Below are positions 51,209 through 60,770 of a stretch of DNA of 64,000 nt, one piece after another (the first letter of the stretch is position 1; each line of letters starts with the position of its first letter). The stretch covers positions 1 through 64,000 of the forward strand of contig NZ_BQHY01000011.1 of the NCBI RefSeq assembly GCF_021602155.1. The letters are read 5' to 3'. The translations under genes and the position numbers were made by a program. The DNA is from Pseudomonas parakoreensis (lineage in GTDB: Bacteria; Pseudomonadota; Gammaproteobacteria; Pseudomonadales; Pseudomonadaceae). A model generated the notes under the pieces. The model was not told where the DNA came from. It was given only the letters and a program-made list of their open reading frames with translations, and did not search any database.

Positions 51209-52180
51209 TCAGAAACCCACGTCCAGCACCACATTGTCCAGATACGTCCCCGCCGGCGGCGTGGTCTGGTCGGTGTAGATTTTCGCGTTGTAATTGAAGA
51301 TCTGGCTCCCGGTGCCCAGACCATTTCCTGGATTGACCTCGGCGTCAGTGCTCGACCGGCGCGCACTGCCGACACTGCCCCAACGAGTAGTCCCGGCGCT
51401 TTTGAAGATGTCGTAGGCCAGATAATTGCTCCCGGAAATCATCCGCCGTCGACCGCCGACACTGACCGGGTTCTGCCCGTCGCTCAAACCGACGGTGTAG
51501 GCGCTGCCCTTGGTGCAGGCCAGATTGATCGTCTGCCCGGTCACCGGAGTAAAGGCGCTGATCACCGGCGCGCTGCCAAAGGCAATGTTTGGCGCGGTAA
51601 TCGTGCAGTCGTTGGACACGGTCAGGTTCACCGTCAACGTCGCCGTACCGCTGTTGATGTCGCGCCCCAGGCAAATACTGCCGGCACCGATCCCGGAGCA
51701 GTAATTCCAGTTCCAGAAAATACTCAGGGTTTCCGTGTAGACCCCGGCGGCAACGTTGCTGCCAATGGTCGTGCTCAGGTACAGCGGCACGGTTTTCGGG
51801 GTGGTGCCGTTGAGCAGCCCCAAGGCGTCGATGATGCCATTGCGGGCGAAGTCGAAGGCGGTGCCACGGGTCACCGGGTAGCTGGTGCTGTTATTGGCGT
51901 AGATCGTGTAGCCGATGACATCGCCGGTTGGCCCGAGCAAGCCGCTCTGGGTCGAGGTAATGGTGGCGTAAAAGTGATCATTGCTGGTCAGCAGGGTCAG
52001 CAGCGAACCCGTACAACTCAACCCGGCGTTGAGCGTGGAACTGGGCTGCGTCGTGGTGCGCACGGCAATCGAACTGATCGAACCGAACGCCGCCGCAGTG
52101 GTACTGACCACCGAACACAAGGCCTGTGCCGCCCCAGGCAGCAACAGCGCCAGACACAGGCAAATCCGCGCCGCGCTCAT
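51209..52180 (-). CDS. Csu-type pilus tip adhesin (CsuE-like, spore coat U domain)
   Basis: 323-aa exported protein with signal peptide MSAARICLCLALLLPGAAQA. It has two spore-coat-U-like halves: an N-terminal part (to about residue 165), expected to be the receptor-binding lobe, and a C-terminal pilin part with the donor/groove strand ending NVVLDVGF. In archaic pili the last gene encodes this two-domain tip protein that sticks to hydrophobic surfaces. ATG 52180 overlaps the usher stop by four bases (ATGA). Confidence 0.87.
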   Translation of the reverse strand: MSAARICLCLALLLPGAAQALCSVVSTTAAAFGSISSIAVRTTTQPSSTLNAGLSCTGSLLTLLTSNDHFYATITSTQSGLLGPTGDVIGYTIYANNSTSYPVTRGTAFDFARNGIIDALGLLNGTTPKTVPLYLSTTIGSNVAAGVYTETLSIFWNWNYCSGIGAGSICLGRDINSGTATLTVNLTVSNDCTITAPNIAFGSAPVISAFTPVTGQTINLACTKGSAYTVGLSDGQNPVSVGGRRRMISGSNYLAYDIFKSAGTTRWGSVGSARRSSTDAEVNPGNGLGTGSQIFNYNAKIYTDQTTPPAGTYLDNVVLDVGF

Positions 52181-54534
52181 TGACACACCAACGGGCCGAT
52201 CAGCGGCACCTGGCTTTGCTGCATATCCACGTCGAATCGCGTCTTGCAGGTCTTGCCGTCTGCCAGCGTCACCAACAACGAGTTCTGTGCCTGCAGGTTT
52301 TCCAGGTAGACCAGGCCATCCCAGCCAACCACCGTGCGCGCCCCGCTTTGCTCGTGCAACACGCCCGCGCCCAATGGCAGTTCACGTTGCTGCGCGTCCA
52401 CCAGCACGATACTCGCAGCGATCACCCGACTCAGTGGAAACTCCAGCAAATACCCGCTGCCCCGGCGCACGGCGATGCGCTGCTCGACGTTGGGGCTGCG
52501 CACGTTGGCGGGCAGGTTCAGCGGATCGATTTCATATTTGCCGCGGTAATAGGCGCTGCTCCAAGGCACCAGCAGATGGCCGTTCTTGTCGGTTTGCCCG
52601 ACCTGCTGGTTTTCGTAGCGCACTGGAATGTCGGCAAAGCCGTCGGTACTGACCACCACAAACGCATCGTCGATACGATTGGCCGCGAACGCCTGGCGAT
52701 CCATCCACACCAGCGAGCCACTGGCATCGGCCCAACGGGTTTCGGCGTCTGAAGTGCCGTAGACCCCGGCCTGCAATTGCACCGATTGCAGGCGCCAGGT
52801 CAGGTCGGCCTGACGATAATCGGGGCCATCACCCTCGGCGTAGCCCAGATTGAAACCGACCCCGCCCTCGGTCGGCACCGAACGACTGTAATTGACCCGC
52901 TGCTGACTCTGCCCGGTCTTGCTGCGCTCGCTGCTGATTGCCAGGCTGCCGCGCAGATCGAACGGAATCACCAGTTGCGCCTGCACCGCCCAGTGGCTGT
53001 CGCCGATCTCGCGGTTGGCCGAAAGGTAGAAACTGCTGTTGCGCCACAACGGCTTGCTCCAGCTCAGGTTGAGCAGGCGCGTGCGCGAATCGTCCGCCGC
53101 GCGCACGTCGAAATAGCCGGCACCGAGGCTGCCCCAACGGTCGAGGTTGACACTCAGGGTCGCCTGCTCGCTGCGCCGGCTGAGGCTGATGTAAGGCGTG
53201 TCGATCACACTCAGGTCGGCGTATTGGTCGCGGCGTTGCAAGCGTTGCCAGGAAAAACTGTAGCGCTGGCTGCTGTACTGATAACCGAGGCTGAACTGGT
53301 TGCCCCCCTCACCTTCGAAACGGCTCTGACTGATGGCGCTGTTGAGCACGCCGAAATTGCCCAGGCGCAGGTTGCCGCCGATGCCGCCGAGGGTCAGCGA
53401 ATCCGCCGCTTCGGCATGGCTTTCCAGGGTAAAGCTGTCACTGACGCCGTAGCGCAGGCTGCCGGAGGTGACACCGGTGCCGTAGCTGAAGTCCTTCAAA
53501 CCGTAATCGCGGCGCAACGTACCGGCAGCCACGGAAAAATCGCTCAGGCCTTTTTGCAGCAAACTGCTGGTGACATAGAACGGCACCGTCGTCGAGACCT
53601 GCCGCCCCAGCGCATCGGTGGTCACCACCACCGCCTCACCGGCGCCGTTGATGAACGGAATGTTGGTCAGGGTATACGGCCCCGGTTGCAGGTCGTTGCT
53701 GCTGGACTTGTAGCCGTTGATAAACAGATCTACCGAGGACGGCACCGCCGCTTCCCCAGCGAACTGCGGCAACGGATAGGTCACCAGATCCGGACGCACG
53801 GCAAAGTCCCGCGAGAACTGCACACCGCCCAGACGCACCGAGTTGCTCCAGGGCAAGGCGCCGCTGATCACGTCGCCGCCTTCGTAGGTGAGCATTCGCT
53901 CGTCATCCGAGTATCGCCAGGTGGTGTCGTAGCGCAGGTAGCCGTTGTCCAGCGTACTGAGCGAATCGCCGGACAAGGTGCGCCGGTACTGCCCGGTGTT
54001 GGACAGGGTGCCCCAGCCGTCGAACAGCCGCAGCTCGTTCCAGGCCGCCAGATAGGTGCCGGCGTCGTCGGTGTCATTGAGGTACAGGTCATAATTGAAC
54101 AGCGCACCGAAACTGCTCAGCGCCGGAGTGCGCGGATAGTTCTCGCGATTGCCAATGAACTGGTCCGGCAGCCACTGCGGCGGAACATCCAGCAGCAGGC
54201 GCTGACCGACACTGTCGTACTCGCTGTGCAGTCCCGGCAGGCCGTCAAGATCGACTTCGTCAGCACTACCGTCAGGCAGTTTCATCCCGGTTTCGCGTAA
54301 TGCGCTGGCCGGCAGAAACAGATGCCCGTCACGCTGCTGTACCGCCACCACCCGCCCGGTGTTCATCTGATTGACCACCAACTCCAGAAACAACTGTGCA
54401 TCACTGACGGCCTCCATGCCGCTGGGAGGCGGCGGCAATTCGCCGGCCCCGCTGGGTTGCACGACCATCAGGCACCACGCGCCAGTCATCAGCCACAACG
54501 GACGCTGAATACGACGAGCCCATCCTGAGCTCAT
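52177..54534 (-). CDS. Outer membrane usher of Csu-type pilus (CsuD-like)
   Basis: 785-aa fimbrial usher. A signal-like N-terminus (MSSGWARRIQRPLWLMTGAW) and a periplasmic N-domain (EAVSDAQLFLELVVNQMNTG) precede a 24-strand barrel containing the plug, then C-terminal domains ending in MQQSQVPLIGPLVCQ. PYTLTNIPFINGAGEAVVV is the conserved barrel segment. The frame extends to 54621, but the basic-hydrophobic start at 54534 makes a sensible signal peptide; the ribosome site is weak. A 245-base gap with a REP pair separates it from the chaperone gene. Confidence 0.9.
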   Translation of the reverse strand: MSSGWARRIQRPLWLMTGAWCLMVVQPSGAGELPPPPSGMEAVSDAQLFLELVVNQMNTGRVVAVQQRDGHLFLPASALRETGMKLPDGSADEVDLDGLPGLHSEYDSVGQRLLLDVPPQWLPDQFIGNRENYPRTPALSSFGALFNYDLYLNDTDDAGTYLAAWNELRLFDGWGTLSNTGQYRRTLSGDSLSTLDNGYLRYDTTWRYSDDERMLTYEGGDVISGALPWSNSVRLGGVQFSRDFAVRPDLVTYPLPQFAGEAAVPSSVDLFINGYKSSSNDLQPGPYTLTNIPFINGAGEAVVVTTDALGRQVSTTVPFYVTSSLLQKGLSDFSVAAGTLRRDYGLKDFSYGTGVTSGSLRYGVSDSFTLESHAEAADSLTLGGIGGNLRLGNFGVLNSAISQSRFEGEGGNQFSLGYQYSSQRYSFSWQRLQRRDQYADLSVIDTPYISLSRRSEQATLSVNLDRWGSLGAGYFDVRAADDSRTRLLNLSWSKPLWRNSSFYLSANREIGDSHWAVQAQLVIPFDLRGSLAISSERSKTGQSQQRVNYSRSVPTEGGVGFNLGYAEGDGPDYRQADLTWRLQSVQLQAGVYGTSDAETRWADASGSLVWMDRQAFAANRIDDAFVVVSTDGFADIPVRYENQQVGQTDKNGHLLVPWSSAYYRGKYEIDPLNLPANVRSPNVEQRIAVRRGSGYLLEFPLSRVIAASIVLVDAQQRELPLGAGVLHEQSGARTVVGWDGLVYLENLQAQNSLLVTLADGKTCKTRFDVDMQQSQVPLIGPLVCQ

Positions 54535-54631
54535 ACACGCTTTACGTCCGTCAATGGACTGAGTCCTCCTGATGCCACTATTGCCAAAGCCAGTTATCTT
54601 TCTCTGGAATTTTGGCGACACGATGTAATCA

Positions 54632-54754
54632 TTGTGGCGAGGGAGCTTGCTCCCGCTCGGCGGCGCAGCCGTCGTCAGAACTGTTTGAGCGGACTACCTG
54701 ACACGGCTTGGGGGCTGCTTCGCAACCCAGCGGGAGCAAGCTCCCTCGCCACAA
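54632..54754. repeat. REP pair, GAGGGAGCTTGCTCCC family, inside the pilus operon
   Basis: TGTGGCGAGGGAGCTTGCTC and its inverse flank a GGCGCAGCCGTC...GGGGCTGCTTCGC middle. It lies between the chaperone and usher genes. The same family is at 60771. Confidence 0.9.
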
Positions 54755-54779
54755 AAGTCCACTCGGCATGGCTCCTTTT

Positions 54780-55568
54780 TCAGCGCTCCGGCGCAATGCT
54801 CTGCACCTGCGCCCCGCCATTGACCCGCACCTGCAGCGCCGACTCGCTCGCCAAGGGGCCCGGTGCCGGCCAGCGCATCACCGCCCCCGGCAGCACGTAA
54901 CCCAACAGGCCCTCGGCCAACGGCTTGTTTTGCCCGCCCTGTTTGATCGCCACGTCAGTCAGCCGCGCATGCACCGCGCCCTGATTACGCACTTCGACAT
55001 ACGGCCGGCCGCCGACCGCCACCGTGCGCCAGCTCAATTGCGGCAGCCCCACGCCTTTGGGATCGCGCGGCCGCGTGCTGTCCTCCTTGCTCCACAGCCC
55101 CGCGCCGTAGGCAAACAACGGCACCGAATAACGCATCTGGAAGCGAATCGCCGCCGCCGTTTTGCCGCCCTCGGCAGCCGGTGGCTGAGCGCCAGGTATT
55201 TCGTCGATGATGATCCGGTAAGCCAGTTCCTGTCCCGGCGGCACATCCTTGGTTCGGGTCAGGCGCACCAGTTGTTTCTGGCCCGGTTCGATCTTCGCCA
55301 CCGGCGGGCTGCCGATCACGTCGCGCTGGTTCTGGTATTGCTCTTCAAAGCCGCTCTGGCTCCAGCCGAACACTCGGATCTGCAGGTTGGCGGTTTCCGT
55401 GCCGCGGTTCTCCAGCCACAACGCACTGGCCTGTTGATCGGCCTCCAGCACCGGATCGATCGGCCAGATCAGCACCGAACTGGCGGCCTGCGCATTGCCA
55501 GCCCCAAGCATCACCAGCGCCAGCATCACGCGCTGCGCAACCGAATGCCGTGAAGTCACTGCCCCCAT
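54780..55568 (-). CDS. Periplasmic pilus chaperone (CsuC-like)
   Basis: 262-aa PapD-type chaperone of the archaic class. Signal peptide HSVAQRVMLALVMLGAGNAQA, then two Ig-like domains; SSVLIWPIDPVLEADQQASALWLENRG and RLTRTKDVPPGQELAYRIIIDEIP carry the strand that docks subunits. ATG 55568 has AAGGAGC seven bases ahead; the open frame extends far upstream into the preceding gene but is a shadow there. It should deliver the four U-domain subunits to the usher. Confidence 0.92.
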   Translation of the reverse strand: MGAVTSRHSVAQRVMLALVMLGAGNAQAASSVLIWPIDPVLEADQQASALWLENRGTETANLQIRVFGWSQSGFEEQYQNQRDVIGSPPVAKIEPGQKQLVRLTRTKDVPPGQELAYRIIIDEIPGAQPPAAEGGKTAAAIRFQMRYSVPLFAYGAGLWSKEDSTRPRDPKGVGLPQLSWRTVAVGGRPYVEVRNQGAVHARLTDVAIKQGGQNKPLAEGLLGYVLPGAVMRWPAPGPLASESALQVRVNGGAQVQSIAPER

Positions 55569-55602
55569 GAACCTGCTCCTTGTCGGCCATTCAAACGTCG
55601 CC

Positions 55603-56103
55603 TCACCACGACAGTTGCACCTGCAACACGTCGCTGTACGTCCCCCCAGGCTGATTGCCCGGCAACTGCACCTGCCCGTAAATCGGCAGGCTGATGTTGT
55701 TCGCATCGCTGTAAGCCACCGCCACGCTCTGACTGATGCCCAGGCTCTGGCTGTAAGCCGCATCGCGAAACAGCGCGTACGCCACCCGCGCACTGCCGCT
55801 GTTGAGCTGCATATGCCGACCACTGCTGTTGTACTGGCCGCCATCGACGCTCATGTTCAGCGTCACGCCCGGTGTGCATTGCAACTGCACGCCACCGGTC
55901 AGCGCCACTTGCACCGTGCCGGTGCCCAGAGCCGAACTCGTACCGAAATTCAGCCCACCGTAATTCGAGACACCGCCCACCACCAGGCACCCCGGGGTGA
56001 TGGTGGCGCTGACCTGAAAGCTCTGACTGGTGGCGGCCCCCAGCGGCAGCGGCACACTGCCCGCACAGAGCAGGAGCAGCGCAGCACAGCCCTGACGGCG
56101 CAT
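55603..56103 (-). CDS. Spore coat U domain pilin subunit (fourth)
   Basis: 166-aa exported subunit with signal MRRQGCAALLLLCAGSVPLPLGA and the SCPU fold (ATITPGCLVVGG, LNFGTSSALGTGTVQVAL, ending YSDVLQVQLSW). Two Cys (ITPGC and LQCTPG) may form the conserved disulfide. It precedes the chaperone gene by 34 bases. Confidence 0.9.
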   Translation of the reverse strand: MRRQGCAALLLLCAGSVPLPLGAATSQSFQVSATITPGCLVVGGVSNYGGLNFGTSSALGTGTVQVALTGGVQLQCTPGVTLNMSVDGGQYNSSGRHMQLNSGSARVAYALFRDAAYSQSLGISQSVAVAYSDANNISLPIYGQVQLPGNQPGGTYSDVLQVQLSW

Positions 56104-56107
56104 GGCA

Positions 56108-56644
56108 TCAGAACGTCAGTTCGACAGCGACGGTGTCGGTGTACGTCCCCGCCGGCAACCCGGCCTTGCCCACCGCCTGACCATAAATATTCACCGTCTG
56201 CGCCACGCCGGTGCTGGTCGCCAGGTTGATCGTGCCGTCAATCGGCAGCAGCTGCGAATGCCCGGCATCGGTATAGAAATCGTACGGCACGTAGTTGGCG
56301 ACACCGTCGTACAACGCACGTGCACCGCCCGGCGATTGACCATCGTGGGCACCGGCGCGCACCTTGACCACCGGCGTGGTGCCGCTGGAGCAAAGAATCG
56401 ACAGCGCCCCGCCGCCACCGCCCAACACCTGCCCGCTGGCAGTGGTAAACAGGCTGTTGGCAGTACCGAAGTTCAGTGCACCGAAGTTCAGCCCGGTGGA
56501 GCCACCGGCGCCATTGACCTGACAACTGCTGATCAGGGTCAGGCTGGCGGTGATCTGGCCGGTGACCGTGGTGGCGGCGTGGGCACTGGAAACCAGCGTC
56601 AGGCCGAGCAACGACAAACCTATCCTTGATGCAAACGTGCGCAT
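56108..56644 (-). CDS. Spore coat U domain pilin subunit (third)
   Basis: 178-aa exported subunit, signal IGLSLLGLTLVSSAHA, then ITASLTLISSCQVNGAGG and LNFGALNFGTANSLF, ending YTDTVAVELTF. The hydrophobic alternating C-terminal strand is typical of donor-strand pilins. The gap to the next gene is 4 bases. Confidence 0.92.
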   Translation of the reverse strand: MRTFASRIGLSLLGLTLVSSAHAATTVTGQITASLTLISSCQVNGAGGSTGLNFGALNFGTANSLFTTASGQVLGGGGGALSILCSSGTTPVVKVRAGAHDGQSPGGARALYDGVANYVPYDFYTDAGHSQLLPIDGTINLATSTGVAQTVNIYGQAVGKAGLPAGTYTDTVAVELTF

Positions 56645-56663
56645 GGTGTCCGTCCTCTACGGG

Positions 56664-57197
56664 TTACCAGTCGAGCGTCACCGTCAGCGTGTCGGTATAG
56701 ACACCTGCCGGTACCGCGCGGGTATTCGCCACCACCGTGCCAAAGACCGGAATCGGTATCTGCGCACCGCTGGTGACAGCGAAATTGTGTTGTTGGCCGA
56801 TGCTGTAGCGTTGGCTGCCGGAGGCATCCAGGAACAGTTGATAAGGCAGGGTCTGGCGTCCGTTGCTCAGGCGGCGGGTGGTGCCGTCGCCGTGGGTACC
56901 GCCATCGATGGTGACCGTGAAACCGGTGACCGAGGGATTGCAGGCCACATTCAGCTTGCCGCTGCTGTCGCCGTCGAGACTGGCCTTGATGGGCGAAGTC
57001 CAGGTCGGCCCCTGCTGACCGAAATCAAGGGTGCCCAGATTGCTCACCGGGATCGCCGGGGTGGCGCTGTTGGTGACTTCGCACCCGGCGATCAGGATCA
57101 GTCGCGCGTTGATCTGCCCACTGATCGCCGCCTGTGCGTCGTCAGCAAGCAACAGCAGCGTACCCGTGGCGATGACCATCCAGTGCTTGCCTGTCAT
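56664..57197 (-). CDS. Spore coat U domain pilin subunit (second)
   Basis: 177-aa exported subunit, signal VIATGTLLLLADDAQA, then ARLILIAGCEVTNS and LGTLDFGQQGPTW, ending YTDTLTVTLDW. The frame opens at 57302, but ATG 57197 begins the signal peptide and follows AGGGACGG. Similar in size and layout to its neighbours. Confidence 0.9.
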   Translation of the reverse strand: MTGKHWMVIATGTLLLLADDAQAAISGQINARLILIAGCEVTNSATPAIPVSNLGTLDFGQQGPTWTSPIKASLDGDSSGKLNVACNPSVTGFTVTIDGGTHGDGTTRRLSNGRQTLPYQLFLDASGSQRYSIGQQHNFAVTSGAQIPIPVFGTVVANTRAVPAGVYTDTLTVTLDW

Positions 57198-57302
57198 TGC
57201 GTCCGTCCCTACTCCTTCAGGATGCTTGCGTCTCCCGCGTTCAGCATTGAACGCCCCTTCCCTGCGCAGCCCGCCTCCAGCGGATTGCCTGAAATCCTGC
57301 AC

Positions 57303-57824
57303 TCACCAGGTCACGGTGACCTTCACCAGATCCGAATAACGCCCGACCTGTGGCACCTGGGCCAGACGCTCGATCCGCGCATACAGCGGCAGCTCCACGG
57401 TGCCGCTGTCCGGCACCCGACCGCTGACCGGTACGTCCACCACCAACGGCACACGGCGCGCCGCGTCCTGATACAGGTGGTACGGAATAGGCTTGCTCCC
57501 GGCCGCTCCCGCCATGTAGCGAACCTCACCGACGCCGCCGTGCAGGCCACCGTCGACACGCAGCTGATAGGGTGTGTCGGGGTTGCACTCCAGGCGTGGC
57601 AACCGGTGGTTGGTCAGCGCCGCGCCCAAGGACCCGGCCGGATCATCGAGGCGCGCGGTGCTGCCAAAATCCAGCACGCCCAGTTGTTCGATACCCGCCT
57701 CGCGCTGCTGGCCGATCAATTGGCAACCACGCATCACGTCAACGCGGACTTCAACCTGAAGATCCGCCGCATATACCGCGCTCCCAAGTACCCCGAGCAG
57801 GCCCACCACCACACGTGCAATCAC
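57303..57824 (-). CDS. Spore coat U domain pilin subunit (first gene of the Csu operon)
   Basis: 173-aa exported subunit, signal MIARVVVGLLGVLGSAVYA, then VRVDVMRGCQLIGQ and LGVLDFGSTARLDD, ending YSDLVKVTVTW. It is the most divergent of the four. First in the leftward operon pilin x4 - chaperone - usher - adhesin. The 285-base spacer to zapE should hold the divergent promoters; I see no clear operator. Which of the four subunits is the major pilin cannot be told from sequence. Confidence 0.88.
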   Translation of the reverse strand: MIARVVVGLLGVLGSAVYAADLQVEVRVDVMRGCQLIGQQREAGIEQLGVLDFGSTARLDDPAGSLGAALTNHRLPRLECNPDTPYQLRVDGGLHGGVGEVRYMAGAAGSKPIPYHLYQDAARRVPLVVDVPVSGRVPDSGTVELPLYARIERLAQVPQVGRYSDLVKVTVTW

Positions 57825-58109
57825 GGTCCCATTCCTTGGCAGGGAACATTCGGATGACGTTACTGTGTTTCAGGTTAGCAACAGTCGACGAATCCGCCAG
57901 TCGATTGGATCCATGGATCTTCCGGGATAAGTTTCGAAAGGTTGGCAATACAACGAATTACACCGCTGCAAATAGCTGTACGTTCCGCACAATGTTGTTC
58001 AGTAATCGCCCATTGGCGACAAGCCGCCATGGAGCCTGACGCCGCCTCTGGTTACACTATGGCGCCGCGCTCCCGGGCGCCGGCCTGATGACTACGGAGT
58101 GACTGCACT

Positions 58110-59231
58110 GTGCCCTCTCGAGCGCCCAAACGATCGCCACTGACCCAACGCTGGTCGGCGCTGCGCCGTTGGTTCGCCAAAGGCCGGCCAGCCAGTGCCG
58201 GGCATGACGCCACTGCCCGCTCGATCCACGAATACTTCCGGCACAAGGCTCACAGCCAGGGTTACACCCTCAGCCACAGCCAGCAGCGGGTAATCGATTG
58301 CATGGCACAACAGGCCAGCCTGTTGTTCGGTGCCAGGCCGCAAACACCGCCGAGCCTGTACCTGCATGGTGCGGTCGGACGCGGCAAGAGCTGGCTGCTC
58401 GAAGGCTTTTTTCAGGCCCTGCCCACCACGCAGAAACAGCGCGTGCATTTCCATGAATTCTTCGCCCGATTGCATCAGGGCATGTTCGAGCATCGCGAAC
58501 AGGACGATGCTCTCGGCGTCACCCTCGATGAACTGTTACACGACTGCCGGGTGCTGTGTTTCGACGAATTTCATGTGCATGACATCGGCGATGCCATGCT
58601 CATCACCCGGCTGTTCAAGGCCTTGTTTCAGCGCGGCATTGTGTTGCTGGTGACCTCCAATTATCCGCCGGAGGGCTTGCTGCCTAACCCGCTCTATCAC
58701 GCGCGTTTCAAACCAGTGATCGACTTGATCAACGCACGCATGCACGTGATGGAGGTCGGCGGCCCCCACGATTACCGCAGTCAGGCGAGCAATCATGCGC
58801 ACCAGATCTTCACTCAAGGCCATTATGTGTGGCCGGCCACAGCGACCCAGCGCCTGGCGCTGAATCTGCCGCCCGAGGATGCGCCAGCCATGGCTCTGCC
58901 GGTGGGCAGCCGCCACATTCAGGCGCGCCTGTGCGAGGCTCGCCGGGTGGCTTTCAGTTTCAACGATTTGTGCGAGCAACCGACGGCGGTGATGGATTAC
59001 CTGGAACTGTGTCGGCGTTTCGACCAGTGGATCATCGACGACCTGCCGGAACTGGACGAACGCTCGATCGCCGCGCAACAGCGCTTCATCAACCTGATCG
59101 ACGTGCTCTACGACCAGGACAAACACCTGACCCTGCTCAGCCGCTTGCCGCTGCGCGAGACCCTGAGCGGCAACGCCATCGATCTGGCCCGCACCCGCAG
59201 CCGTCTGGGGCAGTTGCAGGAAATCCACTGA
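58110..59231 (+). CDS. zapE: Cell division protein ZapE (AFG1-like ATPase)
   Basis: 373-aa P-loop ATPase. Walker A is HGAVGRGKSWL (about residue 86-96), Walker B LCFDEFHVHD, and the sensor region VLLVTSNYPPEGLLPN. ZapE binds FtsZ and affects ring stability in E. coli. The start is GTG at 58110 with GGAGTGA seven bases ahead. A TACACT -10-like box lies near 58053. Gene size fits the family. Confidence 0.93.
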   Translation: MPSRAPKRSPLTQRWSALRRWFAKGRPASAGHDATARSIHEYFRHKAHSQGYTLSHSQQRVIDCMAQQASLLFGARPQTPPSLYLHGAVGRGKSWLLEGFFQALPTTQKQRVHFHEFFARLHQGMFEHREQDDALGVTLDELLHDCRVLCFDEFHVHDIGDAMLITRLFKALFQRGIVLLVTSNYPPEGLLPNPLYHARFKPVIDLINARMHVMEVGGPHDYRSQASNHAHQIFTQGHYVWPATATQRLALNLPPEDAPAMALPVGSRHIQARLCEARRVAFSFNDLCEQPTAVMDYLELCRRFDQWIIDDLPELDERSIAAQQRFINLIDVLYDQDKHLTLLSRLPLRETLSGNAIDLARTRSRLGQLQEIH

Positions 59232-59256
59232 TCCCATTAATCACCACCGATTACCA

Positions 59257-59346
59257 CTGTGGGAGCGAGCTTGCTCGCGAAAGCGGAGTGTCAGTGACGA
59301 ATCACTGACTGACAGGACGCCTTCGCGAGCAAGCTCGCTCCCACAG
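59257..59346. repeat. REP pair, GCGAGC/GCTCGC family
   Basis: Inverted REP pair between zapE and the LRR-kinase gene, which run in the same direction. Confidence 0.9.
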
Positions 59347-59444
59347 TGGATCAGAGTGTTCTTCAGTGCAAATCCCGGCTTTGCCGTTATCATGTCGCCC
59401 ATTCCGAGCGCCTGGCGCTTCTTCATTTGATAGTGAACCTGCAC

Positions 59445-60758
59445 ATGCACACCCTTGCTCAATTGCGCGCCGGCGAGTTGTCGGGCATTACCCGGCTGGA
59501 CCTGTCCTGTGGCCTGACCGAGTTCCCCCGGGAAATTTTCGAGCTGGCCGATACGCTGGAGGTGCTCAACCTCAGCGGCAACGCCTTGAGCAGCCTGCCG
59601 GACGACCTGCATCGGCTGACCCGCATGCGCATTCTGTTCTGCTCGGACAACCACTTTACCGAGGTGCCGGAGTGCGTCGGCCAGTGTGCAGCGCTGACGA
59701 TGATCGGCTTCAAGGCCAATCGCATCCGCCACGTGTCGGGCGCTGCATTGCCGCCGCTGCTGCGCTGGTTGATCCTGACCGACAACTGCATCGACACCCT
59801 GCCCAGCGAACTGGGCGAGCGCCCGTACCTGCAAAAATTGCTGCTGGCCGGCAATCGCCTGCAAGCGCTGCCGACGTCGATGAGCCAGTGCCACCGTCTG
59901 GAGCTGATCCGCATCGCGGCCAACCAGTTGCGTGAACTGCCGCAGTGGCTGCTGACCCTGCCGAGCCTGACCTGGCTGGCGTATGCCGGCAATCCGCTGG
60001 AAACCGAAGCCGACGCCGCCGCGCTGGAGGCCACGCCGCTGATCGACTGGTCGACGCTGCGTCTGCAACAGCGTTTGGGCGAAGGCGCTTCCGGGGTTAT
60101 TTCCCGGGCACAGTGGCAACGTAGCGCAGACTCGTCGGTGCCGGTCGCGGTGAAGCTGTACAAAGGCGAGATGACCAGCGACGGTTCGCCGCTGCACGAG
60201 ATGAACGCGTGCATCACCGCCGGCCTGCACCCGAACCTGATCCGCGTGGAAGGCCGTGTTCACGGGCACCCTGACGGGCAACACGGGCTGGTGATGCAAC
60301 TGATCGACCCAAGCTTTCGCAATCTGGCGGCATTGCCGAGCCTGGCGAGCTGCTCGCGGGATGTGTATGCCGAAGATTGCCGCTTCAGTGCCGAAGTGGC
60401 GCTGAACATTGCCAAGGGCATCGCTTCGGCGGCCGAGCACTTGCATCAACAGGGCATCACCCACGGCGACCTCTACGGCCACAACATTCTGTTGAACGAT
60501 CAGGGCGATTGCTTGCTGGGGGATTTTGGCGCGGCATCGTTCCATGCCACCACGGACAATCTGGAAACCCGGGCGCTGCAACGCATCGAAGTGCGGGCGT
60601 TCGGGGTTTTGCTGGGGGAATTGCTGGCGCGCATCGACTCAGGGCTGAGTGCCGAGCGGCGCGAGGTGCTGCAAGCGCTGGAACAGCGTTGCTGTCAGCC
60701 GGATGTGCTGACGCGGCCGGGGTTTGGCGAAGTGATCGAGGTGCTGGAAAAGCTGTGA
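59445..60758 (+). CDS. Leucine-rich-repeat protein with protein-kinase domain
   Basis: 437-aa cytoplasmic protein. Residues about 15-190 form some seven leucine-rich repeats (LEVLNLSGNALSSLPDDL, LQKLLLAGNRLQALPTSM). A compact eukaryotic-type kinase domain follows (about 205-437): glycine loop LGEGASGVIS, Lys in VAVKLYK, catalytic loop HGDLYGHNILL and metal loop DFGAASF. The loop is HGD rather than HRD, and the C-lobe is short, so activity is likely but the domain is minimal. ATG 59445 (MHTLAQLRAGEL) is preferred to the frame start at 59346, which lies in a REP. Targets are unknown. Confidence 0.85.
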   Translation: MHTLAQLRAGELSGITRLDLSCGLTEFPREIFELADTLEVLNLSGNALSSLPDDLHRLTRMRILFCSDNHFTEVPECVGQCAALTMIGFKANRIRHVSGAALPPLLRWLILTDNCIDTLPSELGERPYLQKLLLAGNRLQALPTSMSQCHRLELIRIAANQLRELPQWLLTLPSLTWLAYAGNPLETEADAAALEATPLIDWSTLRLQQRLGEGASGVISRAQWQRSADSSVPVAVKLYKGEMTSDGSPLHEMNACITAGLHPNLIRVEGRVHGHPDGQHGLVMQLIDPSFRNLAALPSLASCSRDVYAEDCRFSAEVALNIAKGIASAAEHLHQQGITHGDLYGHNILLNDQGDCLLGDFGAASFHATTDNLETRALQRIEVRAFGVLLGELLARIDSGLSAERREVLQALEQRCCQPDVLTRPGFGEVIEVLEKL

Positions 60759-60770
60759 CTGACACAAATC

